Shown piece by piece: positions 1 to 8,892 of a stretch of DNA of 36,879 bases. The stretch covers positions 1-36,879 of the forward strand of contig VFKQ01000270.1 of the NCBI GenBank assembly GCA_009885445.1, given 5' to 3'. The position numbers and the translations under genes are program-made. How positions within the stretch are numbered: the stretch's first letter is position 1; each line of letters starts with the position of its first letter. The notes under the pieces are model-generated. The model made no database searches. It was given only the letters and a program-made list of their open reading frames with translations, and was not told where the DNA came from. The DNA comes from Anaerolineaceae bacterium. Its GTDB lineage: Bacteria; Chloroflexota; Anaerolineae; Anaerolineales; Villigracilaceae.

Positions 1-2
1 AG

Positions 3-85
3 TGGGCGGTGAAGGATTCGAACCTCCGAAGTCTTATGACAACTGATTTACAGTCAGTCCCCTTTGGCCACTTGGGTAACCGCCC
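3..85 (-). tRNA. tRNA-Tyr (anticodon GTA)
   Basis: Reading the minus strand, a 7-bp acceptor stem GGGCGGT/ACCGCCC pairs positions 79-85 with 4-10, and position 3 gives an A discriminator. The anticodon loop CTGTAAA carries GTA, so this is tyrosine. A long variable arm follows the anticodon stem, as expected for a class II tRNA-Tyr, and the T arm contains GGTTCGAATCC. CCA is not encoded. It lies 70 nt downstream of tRNA-Thr on the same strand and probably shares its transcript. Confidence 0.96.
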
Positions 86-155
86 GGGATATTTATTGCC
101 GTTGCCGGCTTCGTGCTCGGGAACACTTCGCCCCAAGAGCCAACCGTCAACGTAG

Positions 156-227
156 AGCCGACGATGAGAATCGAACTCATAACCGCCCGCTTACAAGGCG
201 GGTGCTCTACCGTTGAGCTACGCCGGC
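156..227 (-). tRNA. tRNA-Thr (anticodon TGT)
   Basis: Reading the minus strand, the acceptor stem GCCGGCG pairs with CGTCGGC (one G-U pair), the discriminator is U, the D arm reads AGCTCAACGGTAGAGC and the anticodon stem CCCGC/GCGGG closes a CTTGTAA loop. The anticodon is TGT, threonine. The T arm carries GTTCGATTC. CCA is not encoded. It is the promoter-proximal gene of a Thr-Tyr tRNA pair. Confidence 0.96.
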
Positions 228-249
228 AAGCCGATTTTTAGGCTGGGAG

Positions 250-278
250 ATTATACCAAAGGCCTATTTCAGTAGCAA
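250..278 (-). promoter_or_regulatory. Promoter of the tRNA-Thr/tRNA-Tyr unit
   Basis: On the minus strand TTGCTA (278-273) is separated by exactly 17 bp from a perfect TATAAT (255-250). Transcription would start near 243, about 16 nt before the mature tRNA-Thr 5' end. The match to a housekeeping sigma-70 promoter is good and no other promoter is needed for the pair. Confidence 0.75.
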
Positions 279-368
279 GTGTTTTTATGGGCAAAATAAG
301 ACGAAATTCCAAAATGACCCTTGGTATCATAGAGCATTGCGCGGAGGACGGACCCACTCGCATCTATT

Positions 369-1172
369 CTACTCGGGGACCAGCCTGTACCCACTGCCAC
401 GCACATTGATGAGGTATTTTGGATTCTGGGGATCGGGTTCAATCGCTTGGCGGATATGATAAACATGCCATTTGACGATCTCCTGCGCCTCGTGCGCTTC
501 CACTTGGTATCCCTGAGCTTCCTTTGCCATCGTCTTATAATCAACCAAGTTCGGAGAATGTTTTGCGAGCACTACAAGATAATCAAAGGCTGTTGGAGAT
601 ATTCCCACAGAATGATTATTAACCGCGATGTTTCGCGTGAGCAAATCCAAAACCAAGTGGCCCAGCTTTATATATCGATCACTTGTAGCTACTGACCGGG
701 TCGCAAAATTTATATTGACCGATTCTTTTGGTACAAGGTTTCTCAACTCCCCCTGCAAAGAATCAATCTGCTTGATGATTTCCCGTTTCCTATGTTCAAT
801 GTTTTGTTCAGCAAAAACGGAATTTGCGCGGTCAACCAGAACATTGGGAAGCAGGGGCTTAATTAAATAATCATGGGCTCCGCCACGAAGCGCCTCAAGA
901 GCTGAATTCAAATCCGGCTGAGCCGTAAAGAGAATCACGGGTAATTCAGGGTATCGCGTATGGATTAATTTTAGCATCTCCAAACCGGTCATATCGGGCA
1001 TGCGAATATCCATATAAACAAGATGGAATTCAAATTGCTCCAGAAGGTCGAGGCCATCTTTGGCGTCCGCCGCCGCACTTACTTCAAAACCGGCGTGTTG
1101 CAAAATGCGCGAAAGTGTTTCACGCAAATGCAATTCATCGTCCACAAGTAAAATTCGCTTTAGGGAACTCAC
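369..1172 (-). CDS. OmpR/PhoB-like response regulator
   Basis: This is a 267-residue two-component response regulator. The N-terminal receiver domain (about residues 5-118) has the acidic pair D11/D12, the phospho-acceptor D55 in YMDIRMPD, T83 and K105 before a proline. A charged, probably helical linker follows (about 120-150). The C-terminal winged helix (about 165-266) ends in the typical RGSGYRLV hairpin, so it should bind DNA. The linker is longer than in PhoB/OmpR. The start codon overlaps the stop of the upstream histidine kinase by 4 bp, so the two are translationally coupled and almost certainly a cognate pair. Its target genes cannot be read from the window. Confidence 0.93.
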   Translation of the reverse strand: MSSLKRILLVDDELHLRETLSRILQHAGFEVSAAADAKDGLDLLEQFEFHLVYMDIRMPDMTGLEMLKLIHTRYPELPVILFTAQPDLNSALEALRGGAHDYLIKPLLPNVLVDRANSVFAEQNIEHRKREIIKQIDSLQGELRNLVPKESVNINFATRSVATSDRYIKLGHLVLDLLTRNIAVNNHSVGISPTAFDYLVVLAKHSPNLVDYKTMAKEAQGYQVEAHEAQEIVKWHVYHIRQAIEPDPQNPKYLINVRGSGYRLVPE

Positions 1173-3775
1173 AAGCCTTCTCCATCACTTGCAGGTAACC
1201 AGATCTTGAAACACGCTCCTGAATCTGGATTATTGATAGCCTCAATCCGCCCTTTATGTCGCATAACGATATCGTAAGTTATGGTCAGGCCCAAGCCAGT
1301 TCCCCTTTCCTTGTTCGTAACAAAAGGATCGAATATATCTGGAAGCATAAGCGGATCAATGCCAATACCCGTATCTAAAACCATCAGCAAAATTTCGCTA
1401 TTAGAAGCCTCAGTGACAACTGTCAGGCAGCCTCCATCAGGCATGGCTTCAACTCCGTTCATCAACAAATTTAACACAACTTGATGAATCTGGTCGGCCA
1501 CTGCCGCTACGGCGGGCAGACCGGGATCGGGGTGAAATTCGAATGCAATTGAGTTTTGTCGAAGGTGAGTTGCCACCAGCGCATAGACTTCTTCAATAAC
1601 ATTGTTGATCTGCACCAGCCGAAAATCCTCCGCGCGTGTTGGGCTGTATGAGGCGCGCAAGCGCCGAATCATTGCCGCCATGCGATCAGTCTCTGAAAGA
1701 ATGATCTGTAGGTCCTGAGTATCCTGCGAGGATATCCTATCGTTCTCCTTCAATAAGTACAGGGCATTTTGAATGGCCTGAAGCGGGTTATTCAGCTCGT
1801 GCGAAACAGAAGCAAGCAACCGTCCCACCAGAGCCAAGCGCTCACTTTGAATCAACTGAAAGCGCATCGCCTGCTCTTGTTTTAGGGAAGCCTGTAGATC
1901 GGAATAGAGTTGGGCTTTTTGCAATGCTACCGCCAATTGCTCTGCTACTGTATTTACCATCTTTAGATCACGCTCAGCAAGTCTGCCCGGAAGGGCTTGT
2001 TGAACATCAATTACACCCATTACGCGGTCATCTACCAAAATCGGTACGGCAAGTTCCGAGTGTGTATCCGGTAATAGTTGGTCCCGTACAAAAAAAATAA
2101 CTTCTTCAACGCTATTGGTAAAGAATGGCTTGCCCGTCTCTAGAACATGGCCAACGATACCCGCCCCTGCGGACACGAGTCTCACTGGCCGCTTTGTTTC
2201 TGCATCCACCAATGGGCTTTCCACTCGAATGATGATTGATCCGCTGTCAGGGTCTATTGTCAGTATCTGCACATGGTAATACTGCAGGCTTTTATATAAC
2301 AGGTTGACCACATCTCTCATTAATTCATCGGTGTTCAGCGATACGGCCAATCCTCTTGAAATTTCATAAAGAGCGCTTGCTTCTTTCAAACCCTGTTGCG
2401 TTGTTTCTAATAAATTGGCGTTTTCAATCGCGATGGCCGCCTGCGTACCGAGTGAAATGAAAAGTTGTTGTTCATCCGATGTGAAGGAATGGGGTAGGCG
2501 GCTTTGAATGCTGATGGTGCCCAGGCGCTCGGAACTACTTTGAATGGGGGAGACCATCAGCGAACGATAATGTGGTTTGCCTGCCTGGCGCAGAAAACGT
2601 GGATCAGTATCAATATCGCCAATATTCACGAGCACCCCCTCTATAATGACCTGACCCGCGACGCCCTCCCCAAGGCGCATCTTCATCGGACCTCGATCTG
2701 GGGTATCAAAGCCCGCGACCGCACGAGGAATCAACGCTTCCTCTTCTTTATCCAATAAATGGATGACAGCCTGCCCTGTGCCAGGGATAAGGTCCCGCGC
2801 AGAATCCACGATTAATTGCAAGACGTGGTCAAGACCCACCCGTTCAGATTCACTCAACGCAAGTCCGATCTGCGCCAGAGCATTGCTCTCTCGCAGGCGG
2901 CGTTGGATCTCAGCATCCTTACGCGCGTTCAACAAGGCCAGGGCCACCTGAATCCCAATCTGGTCGGCGCGATGCAGGTCATCCTGCTTAAATTCCTGGC
3001 GCTCAGTAAATACGATTAACACTACACCAATCTTATTTTCACGGGCGACCAAAGGCATAGCCAACAACGAACCAGTCGTGAATTGCGCGCGGATGTTTGT
3101 GTTCAAGTATGGTGATTTATTCGCATCCTCAATCCCAATTGAATGACCTCCCTCGAATAAGGCCTCAACCAAATTTTCTTCCCCAGGATTCCGCAGTATG
3201 GCGGTGTAATCTGGGCGCGAATCATCCAGTGGATTCTTCCACGCAAGCTGGTCTAAAGTGGTATCCACCATCATGATCTGGCAATCGTCAGCCTTAAAGA
3301 TGGCAGTGATTTTCATTCTTAGATCATGCAAGGCGGGATCAAAAACCTGCATTGACATAAGCCCGCCAACAATCTCATTCAGGCTGACTAGGAATTGCTC
3401 TCGCGCATGCAAGGCATATGCTGTTTGCTCATGCTCGCGTGCCCGTTTGCGCACTAAATTAACAATGACCACCATGACGCACAGCATAAGCGGACGCGGA
3501 ATCAGGCCAAAATAGATTAAGCTGTTCAGATCGAATTTTTCAACAATAACGAAAAAAGCGATATTGAAAGAAACACCCAGCAAGGCCGCAACCAAACCAA
3601 CGGTCAGACCAAAATACCAGGTTATTACACCCACAGGCAAAGCCACCAATACAGTAACAGCCGGGCCGAAAAGAATCTCAAGGCGTGGAAAGATAGCCAA
3701 ATAAGCCAGAGTCAAGACCAGCGAAAGCCTCTTCCCTGTCAGCCACGCGCCGAAATTCCAGCCGAATAGTTCCAT
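1169..3775 (-). CDS. Membrane-anchored GAF-rich sensor histidine kinase
   Basis: This 868-residue kinase begins with four or five hydrophobic segments (about 15-110). Three GAF-type sensor domains follow (about 130-285, 305-455 and 465-620). The kinase core has the H-box SVSHELNNPL with phospho-acceptor H659, an N-box at about 769, the G1 box DTGIGI (801-806), an F-box FDPF and the G2 box GTGLGL (825-830). The H-box wording resembles NtrB/HPK4-type kinases. The start ATG is preceded by AGAAGG, and rny ends 24 nt upstream, so the gene is in the recX-rny operon. The ligand of the GAF domains is unknown. The partner is the response regulator that overlaps its 3' end. Confidence 0.93.
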   Translation of the reverse strand: MELFGWNFGAWLTGKRLSLVLTLAYLAIFPRLEILFGPAVTVLVALPVGVITWYFGLTVGLVAALLGVSFNIAFFVIVEKFDLNSLIYFGLIPRPLMLCVMVVIVNLVRKRAREHEQTAYALHAREQFLVSLNEIVGGLMSMQVFDPALHDLRMKITAIFKADDCQIMMVDTTLDQLAWKNPLDDSRPDYTAILRNPGEENLVEALFEGGHSIGIEDANKSPYLNTNIRAQFTTGSLLAMPLVARENKIGVVLIVFTERQEFKQDDLHRADQIGIQVALALLNARKDAEIQRRLRESNALAQIGLALSESERVGLDHVLQLIVDSARDLIPGTGQAVIHLLDKEEEALIPRAVAGFDTPDRGPMKMRLGEGVAGQVIIEGVLVNIGDIDTDPRFLRQAGKPHYRSLMVSPIQSSSERLGTISIQSRLPHSFTSDEQQLFISLGTQAAIAIENANLLETTQQGLKEASALYEISRGLAVSLNTDELMRDVVNLLYKSLQYYHVQILTIDPDSGSIIIRVESPLVDAETKRPVRLVSAGAGIVGHVLETGKPFFTNSVEEVIFFVRDQLLPDTHSELAVPILVDDRVMGVIDVQQALPGRLAERDLKMVNTVAEQLAVALQKAQLYSDLQASLKQEQAMRFQLIQSERLALVGRLLASVSHELNNPLQAIQNALYLLKENDRISSQDTQDLQIILSETDRMAAMIRRLRASYSPTRAEDFRLVQINNVIEEVYALVATHLRQNSIAFEFHPDPGLPAVAAVADQIHQVVLNLLMNGVEAMPDGGCLTVVTEASNSEILLMVLDTGIGIDPLMLPDIFDPFVTNKERGTGLGLTITYDIVMRHKGRIEAINNPDSGACFKIWLPASDGEGL

Positions 3776-3799
3776 ATTGCCAGACCTTCTGAAGTTAAC

Positions 3800-5326
3800 C
3801 TACTTGGCAAAATCCACAGACCGGGTCTCACGTATCACCGTGACCTTGATTTGACCCGGATACTGCATGGTCTCTTCGATTTTCTTAGCCACGTCCCGCG
3901 CCAGCCGCGCAGACTCGAGATCGTCAATGTCCTCGGGGCGCACGATGATGCGTACTTCGCGTCCTGCCTGAATAGCAAAACTCTGCTGGACGCCCTTAAA
4001 GGAATTCGCCAAATCTTCCAAATTCTTGATGCGCTTGATATAGGCTTCCAGATCTTCGCGGCGCGCACCCGGGCGCGCACCCGAGATGGCATCAGCCGCC
4101 TCGGTAATGACCGCTTCCACAGTTTCCTGCTCCGCCTCATGGTGATGCGACGCCACCGCGTTGACCACTTTGGGATTCACGCCATAACGCTTGCAATACT
4201 CCGCGCCGAGCAAAGCGTGTGTGCCATCCTGATTGTGATCCATCGCCTTGCCAATGTCATGCAAGAAACCGCCCTGTTTGGCCAGGTCCACGTCCGCGCC
4301 AAGTTCGGCGGCGAGGATGCCCGCCAGCTTCGAGACTTCCACCGCATGCGCCAACTGGTTCTGCCCATACGAAGTGCGGAATTTCAAACGCCCGATCATG
4401 CGCAAAATTTCCGGGTGCAGACCCGCCACGTTCGCGTCGAAGGCGGCTTGCTCGCCGGCTTCATTAATAATTTTATCTACAGCCTTGGTTTCATCTTCAA
4501 TGATCTTCTCAATGTGCGCCGGGTGAATGCGACCATCCACCGTCAGGCGCACGAGCGCGCGGCGCGCAATTTCGCGGCGCACAGAGTCGAAGCACGAAAT
4601 CGTCACAGACTCAGGCGTGTCGTCCACGATCACATCCACGCCGGCGGCCTGCTCAAAGGCCTTAATGTTACGTCCATTGCGGCCCACGATGCGGCCCTTC
4701 ATTTCCTCGTTCGGCAGGGTCACGCGCGAACTGGTCACTTCCGCCACATGCTCAGAAGCCACGCGTTGAATGGCGTCTGCGATTAACTTGCGCGCGCGCT
4801 TCTCCCCCTCCTCGCGGGCCTCCGCTTCGATCTGGCGATAAATGCGCGCCATATCTGCGCGCGCTTCTTTCTCAACAGCGGCAAACAATTCCTTGCGCGC
4901 CTCTTCTTGCGTAAGCGAAGAAACCTGCTCCAACTTCACCATCTGCTCTTCAACCAACTTTTCAACATCGCTGGCGCGCTTATCCATCGTAGATTGGCGC
5001 TTATTCAAAACCTGCTCGCGTTGCTCGAGTTTGTCGGCGCGTCCCTCCAGCTCAGAGCGGCGCTTGTCGAGTCGTTCCGCTTCACGGCTATTCTCGGCGC
5101 GGCGCTCTTTCACATCCTGCTCCGAGCTTAGAATCAATTTCTGAGCATTCTCGCGCGCAGTGGCCTCGATCAAACGGGCCTGCTCATTCGCGCCCTTCAA
5201 TATGTTGACGGTGCGCGCCTGCTGATCACGCTGGGCGCGCTCCACCTGCGCGCGGTGAATAAAATAACCAGCGGCCAGGCCAACCAGAAGTGCTACTACT
5301 GCAATAACAAATGCTAAGGCATTCAT
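3800..5326 (-). CDS. rny: Ribonuclease Y
   Basis: This endoribonuclease of 508 residues is predicted to start bulk mRNA decay at the membrane. One N-terminal transmembrane helix (about 3-22) is followed by a long charged coiled coil (about 28-200). A KH RNA-binding domain has the GRNG loop at 215-218, and an HD metal-dependent hydrolase domain has H356-D357 in FLHDIGK. The C-terminal region (after about 420) is also typical, and length and domain order match Firmicutes RNase Y. A strong GAGGAG precedes the ATG. It overlaps the recX stop by 4 bp and runs into a histidine kinase 24 nt downstream, so RNA decay and a two-component system share an operon here. Confidence 0.97.
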   Translation of the reverse strand: MNALAFVIAVVALLVGLAAGYFIHRAQVERAQRDQQARTVNILKGANEQARLIEATARENAQKLILSSEQDVKERRAENSREAERLDKRRSELEGRADKLEQREQVLNKRQSTMDKRASDVEKLVEEQMVKLEQVSSLTQEEARKELFAAVEKEARADMARIYRQIEAEAREEGEKRARKLIADAIQRVASEHVAEVTSSRVTLPNEEMKGRIVGRNGRNIKAFEQAAGVDVIVDDTPESVTISCFDSVRREIARRALVRLTVDGRIHPAHIEKIIEDETKAVDKIINEAGEQAAFDANVAGLHPEILRMIGRLKFRTSYGQNQLAHAVEVSKLAGILAAELGADVDLAKQGGFLHDIGKAMDHNQDGTHALLGAEYCKRYGVNPKVVNAVASHHHEAEQETVEAVITEAADAISGARPGARREDLEAYIKRIKNLEDLANSFKGVQQSFAIQAGREVRIIVRPEDIDDLESARLARDVAKKIEETMQYPGQIKVTVIRETRSVDFAK

Positions 5327-5976
5327 GTCTGCTCCTCAAAATTTTCGTTGTCTAAGCTCCCGCCGTGTTCAGACCAAAGTCGCTTCACGGTCGGGGAAAT
5401 AATCTCGTAAGAAAATCCGCGGCGGGCCAGAAAGCCCGAAAGTTTTTCGCGGAACGTGACCCACTCCAGCCCGCTCAAACGGCGGACTTGTTTCTGCGCC
5501 GCCAAATAAGCCAGCGACTCTTCATCCAGCGCCTCGGTCGCCGCGCGGATGGCGGATTCAGCCACCCCTTTGCGCTTCAGCTCGACGGTCAGCGCCCGTC
5601 GGCTACGCGGACGAAACTCGGAACGATTCGCCACCCAAGCCTGCGCGAACTCTTCATCGTTAACCAATTTTTCTTCGCGCAGTCGCTGAATAATTTCATC
5701 CAGCACTTCGGCGGGGAATTCATGTTTCGCAAGGTTCTTGCGAATCTCAGCCTCGGAGCGCGCCCGAAAACTCAAGAAGAGCATTGCCTGCTGATAGGCT
5801 TTTTCAAGCGCCTCGTCGAAGAGCAACTTCTCTACTTTTTGCTCGTCCACGCGCTGACCCACTTTGAGCCACGCGGCGGTGATCTTGGCCAGCCCGAAGG
5901 CAAACTCGTCGTCGAGATAAATGTTCACTCGCCGCGGGTTGTTTTTTTGCACTTCAATGGCGGTGACGGTTTTCAT
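5323..5976 (-). CDS. recX: Regulatory protein RecX
   Basis: The 217-residue product matches RecX, which binds RecA filaments and modulates recombination. It has the usual row of three-helix repeats: the segment with FLSFRARSEAEIRKNL, the central REEKLVNDEEFAQAWV block and the SRRALTVELKRKGV block. The N-terminal extension of about 50 residues, with an NIYLDDEFAFGL strand-like part, is common in Gram-positive-type RecX. The ATG is preceded by GAGAGGGGGAG, which comes from the right arm of an intergenic palindrome. recA is not in the window. The gene overlaps rny by 4 bp. Confidence 0.9.
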   Translation of the reverse strand: MKTVTAIEVQKNNPRRVNIYLDDEFAFGLAKITAAWLKVGQRVDEQKVEKLLFDEALEKAYQQAMLFLSFRARSEAEIRKNLAKHEFPAEVLDEIIQRLREEKLVNDEEFAQAWVANRSEFRPRSRRALTVELKRKGVAESAIRAATEALDEESLAYLAAQKQVRRLSGLEWVTFREKLSGFLARRGFSYEIISPTVKRLWSEHGGSLDNENFEEQT

Positions 5977-5980
5977 TATT

Positions 5981-6020
5981 CTCCCCCTCTCCTGTAATCG
6001 GGAGAGGGCTGGGGTGAGGG
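5981..6020. repeat. GGAGAGGG palindrome abutting recX
   Basis: CCCTCTCC (5985-5992) and GGAGAGGG (6001-6008) form an 8-bp stem with an 8-nt loop, followed by CTGGGGTGAGGG. This wording resembles short palindromic intergenic elements seen in many bacterial genomes. One arm, read on the minus strand, supplies a purine-rich ribosome binding region directly before the recX ATG. Confidence 0.6.
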
Positions 6021-6022
6021 TT

Positions 6023-6067
6023 TAAAAACACACAGCCGAGGTCCGCCAGTGACAGGCCTCGGCTGTG
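6023..6067 (-). terminator. Strong intrinsic terminator upstream of recX
   Basis: Arms 6031-6041 and 6057-6067 form a perfect 11-bp stem (CACAGCCGAGG) with a 15-nt loop. On the minus strand the stem is followed at once by TGTTTTT. There is no T-run on the plus-strand side, so it is directional. It stands 47 bp before the recX start, with no protein gene to terminate. Confidence 0.8.
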
Positions 6068-6304
6068 CAAAATGCTTGGGTTGGGTACGCCCGCTCCAAG
6101 TCCGGCCTGAGGCGGGGCTTGGGGGAGGAAAACTTACGTTAAACCGGATGACTCATCCAAAGAATAAATCGCGATACAAAGTCCTGTCACAGCGGTCATT
6201 GTTTCCATTGCCCAAAGTTGGGGGCAATTCGTACTCAAATAGTCAAGTAAAGTTTGCAAGCCGGGCCGCGTGTGCGGCGGAGTTTTCAAGGGGGTGTTAC
6301 AGAT
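6023..6304 (-). ncRNA. Candidate small RNA or attenuated leader of the recX-rny operon
   Basis: A perfect TATAAT lies on the minus strand at 6316-6311, and a strong intrinsic terminator lies at 6067-6023. Between them there is no convincing reading frame but several short hairpins, for example GCCGC/GCGGC, ATTGCCC/GGGCAAT (7 bp) and GGATGA/TCATCC. The product would be about 280 nt. It is either an independent small RNA or a long leader whose terminator attenuates recX-rny. It does not resemble tmRNA, RNase P RNA, SRP RNA or 6S RNA to me. The -35 region is poor, so the promoter is uncertain. Confidence 0.35.
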
Positions 6305-6453
6305 TGGCAAATTATACATTAAAAACCGGCCGGCATAACTTTTCGCCAGGGCGGGGGTAAGTATTCTCGACTGGGAAAAGGTGGATGGAAGTGACTTCCC
6401 AGCGCCATCAGGCTGGATGATAATGAAACGGCATGAAAAATTTTGGAGGCCGA

Positions 6454-8739
6454 ATGACAAAAATTACCAGGGAAGACGCGCTTGAATATCACCGCTTAAA
6501 AGGAAAGCCGGGCAAGATTGCGGTTGTGCCCACCAAACCCATGGACACGCAACGCGACTTGAGTTTGGCGTATTCGCCCGGCGTGGCCGAGCCGGTGCTA
6601 GAGATCGAAAAGAATCCCGCCGACGTGTATGAGTACACCTCAAAGGGAAATCTCGTCGGCGTCATCACCAATGGCACGGCCATTCTCGGTCTCGGTGACC
6701 GCGGCGCGCTGGCCGCCAAACCGGTGATGGAGGGCAAGGCGGTGCTGTTTAAGAAATTCGCGGATATCGACGTGTTCGACATTGAGATTAATTCGCGCGA
6801 CCCCGAGGAGATCGTGCGCGTCATCGCGGCCATCTCCCCCACTTTTGGCGGAATCAATCTCGAGGACTTTAAAGCCCCCGAATGTTTTTACATCGAGGAA
6901 GAACTTAAGCAGTTGCTGGATATTCCCGTCTTTCATGATGACCAACACGGCACGGCCATCATCTCGTCGGCGGGGCTGGCCAACGCACTGGAAGTGGTGG
7001 GCAAAGAGCACAGCCAGATTCGACTGGTGATTTCGGGCGCGGGCGCATCGGCCGTTTCGTGCGCGGAGCTGGCCATTTCGTGGGGTGTGAAGCGCGAAAA
7101 TATCATGATGGTCGACTCGAAGGGCGTGGTGCATTCGGGCCGCACAGACTTGAACAAATACAAACAACGTTTTGCGCTGGAAACAAAGGCGCGCACACTC
7201 GCCGATGCCATGCGCGACGCGGACGTGTTTTACGGACTCTCGGTGGCGAATGTGCTCACGCCCGAAATGGTGAAGACGATGGCCAAGAATCCGATTGTGT
7301 TTGCCATGGCCAACCCCGACCCCGAGATTCTGCCCGAGCTGGCCAAAGCGGCGCGCAAGGATTTGATCATTGCCACGGGGCGCTCTGATTATCCGAATCA
7401 AGTGAACAATGTGCTGGGCTTCCCGTTTATTTTTCGCGGCGCGTTGGATGTGCGCGCCCGCGCCATCAACGAGGAGATGAAGCTGGCCGCGTCGAAAGCG
7501 CTGGCCGCGCTGACGAAGGAGGACGTGCCCGATTCCGTTTTGCGCGCCTACGGCGTTGACAGCATGAAGTTTGGCCGCGACTATATCATCCCCACGCCGC
7601 TTGATCCGCGCGTGCTTTTATGGGAGGCGCCCGCCGTGGCTGAGGCCGCCATGCAGACCGGCGTGGCGCGCAAGACGATTGACATCGAAGAATATCGTCA
7701 GCAGTTGGCGTATCGGCAGGGCAAGGGCGAGCAGGTGCGACACTTCTTCCAAAACAAGGCCCGCTCAAGCGGCGGGACGAAGCGCGTCGTCTTTGCCGAG
7801 GGCCGCGAAGCGAAGATCATCCGCGCGGCGTATCAGGTGGCGGACGAGGGAATTGCAACGCCGATATTAATTGGCCAGCCCGATGCAATAGCAAAACAAA
7901 TCACAGACCTGGGTTTGGATTATGAGCCGCAAATAGTTGACCCGTCTAATTTTGCGCAAGCTGAAAAATACGCCTCCACTTTTTATGAATTGCGCCAGCG
8001 CAAAGGGCTGACGCGCCACGACGCGGCAATGAGGGTTCGTGAACCAAATGTACTCGGCCCGCTGATGGTTAAAATGGGCGACGCAGACGCGTTCATCTCG
8101 GGGCTGACCTACGACTATCCCGAGGTCCTCCGCCCGGCCCTGCAAGTGCATCACACGCAGACAGGCGCAGTGCGCGCGGCGGGCGTGTACATCATCATTG
8201 TGGAAGACCGCGTCTTCTTGTTCACGGATGCGACCGTCAACATTGACCCGAGCGCCGAAGACCTGGCCGAAATCGCCAGCCTCGCCGCAGACTTTGCCGT
8301 GCGCCTCGAGTTGACGCCGCGCGTGGCCTTCCTGTCGTTCTCCAACTTTGGTTCCACCCCTCACGCGCTGTCGGACAAAGTTCGCCGCGCAGTTGCTTTG
8401 ACCAAGCTACGCCGCCCCGACTTGCAAGTGGACGGCGAGATGCAAGCCGATACCGCCGTTGTGCCCGAGATTGTTGAAGAGCGTTATCCGTTCAGCGCGG
8501 TGAAAGATGCGAATGTGCTGGTCTTCCCTTCGCTTGAGTCAGCGAACATTGCTTATAAACTTTTGGCGCATTTAGGAAACGCAAAAGCCATTGGCCCGAT
8601 TTTGCTGGGCATGGGCGCGCCGATTCACGTTTTGCAAACCGGCGATGACGTGAATGCCATTGTGCAAATCGCCGCGGTCGCCGTGATGGACGCGATGGCG
8701 CGCGAGACCAAGATCGAAGCAAAGGCGAAGAAGAAGTGA
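6454..8739 (+). CDS. maeB: NADP-type malic enzyme with phosphotransacetylase-like domain (MaeB)
   Basis: It converts malate to pyruvate, CO2 and NAD(P)H in the cytoplasm. At 761 residues it has the length of the fused MaeB class. The malic domain starts with SLAYSPGVAEPV and VITNGTAILGLGDRG, and a Rossmann domain with VISGAGASAVSC follows (together about 1-420). The C-terminal third (about 440-761) is the phosphate acetyltransferase-like domain, beginning near KRVVFAEGREAKIIRAA; in MaeB proteins this part is usually regulatory. A longer frame starts at 6433, but GGAGG at 6445-6449 sits 4 nt before the ATG at 6454, so I chose that start. It is monocistronic and convergent with jag. Confidence 0.96.
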   Translation: MTKITREDALEYHRLKGKPGKIAVVPTKPMDTQRDLSLAYSPGVAEPVLEIEKNPADVYEYTSKGNLVGVITNGTAILGLGDRGALAAKPVMEGKAVLFKKFADIDVFDIEINSRDPEEIVRVIAAISPTFGGINLEDFKAPECFYIEEELKQLLDIPVFHDDQHGTAIISSAGLANALEVVGKEHSQIRLVISGAGASAVSCAELAISWGVKRENIMMVDSKGVVHSGRTDLNKYKQRFALETKARTLADAMRDADVFYGLSVANVLTPEMVKTMAKNPIVFAMANPDPEILPELAKAARKDLIIATGRSDYPNQVNNVLGFPFIFRGALDVRARAINEEMKLAASKALAALTKEDVPDSVLRAYGVDSMKFGRDYIIPTPLDPRVLLWEAPAVAEAAMQTGVARKTIDIEEYRQQLAYRQGKGEQVRHFFQNKARSSGGTKRVVFAEGREAKIIRAAYQVADEGIATPILIGQPDAIAKQITDLGLDYEPQIVDPSNFAQAEKYASTFYELRQRKGLTRHDAAMRVREPNVLGPLMVKMGDADAFISGLTYDYPEVLRPALQVHHTQTGAVRAAGVYIIIVEDRVFLFTDATVNIDPSAEDLAEIASLAADFAVRLELTPRVAFLSFSNFGSTPHALSDKVRRAVALTKLRRPDLQVDGEMQADTAVVPEIVEERYPFSAVKDANVLVFPSLESANIAYKLLAHLGNAKAIGPILLGMGAPIHVLQTGDDVNAIVQIAAVAVMDAMARETKIEAKAKKK

Positions 8740-8780
8740 GACGCGCTACCTGCTGAGTAATTCACCTTACGCAGATTCCC

Positions 8781-8865
8781 GTCATTGCGAGGGCCTACTC
8801 GCGCGAAGCAATCTCAAGGCAAATACAGGGGATTGCTTCGTCGGGAGTACCCTTCTCGCAATGAC
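8781..8865. repeat. Long palindromic GTCATTGCGAG repeat between maeB and jag
   Basis: GTCATTGCGAG at 8781-8791 is mirrored by CTCGCAATGAC at 8855-8865, and GCGAAGCAATC is mirrored by GATTGCTTCG (from 8831). The arms are about 34 bp with a few mismatches. Repeats of this wording occur in unrelated bacterial genomes, so it is probably a mobile palindromic element. It fills the convergent space between maeB and jag and could serve as a bidirectional terminator. No clear target duplication is visible. Confidence 0.75.
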
Positions 8866-8892
8866 AGATAGGGTAGAGAAATTTAATTCAAA

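Noticed and set aside
3851..4786. 311-codon frame opposite rny
   Set aside because: It lies wholly antisense to the KH/HD part of RNase Y and has His/Arg-rich shadow composition.
6023..6304. 6S RNA, tmRNA, SRP RNA or RNase P RNA
   Set aside because: No closing stem of 6S type, no tmRNA tag or tRNA-like end, no SRP or P4 motifs; only the promoter-terminator frame is clear.
6134..6460. 108-codon frame on the minus strand upstream of recX
   Set aside because: No family resemblance, no ribosome binding site, and it overlaps the maeB start; the region looks non-coding.
6640..7401. 253-codon frame opposite maeB
   Set aside because: Antisense shadow of a conserved enzyme, rich in His and Arg.
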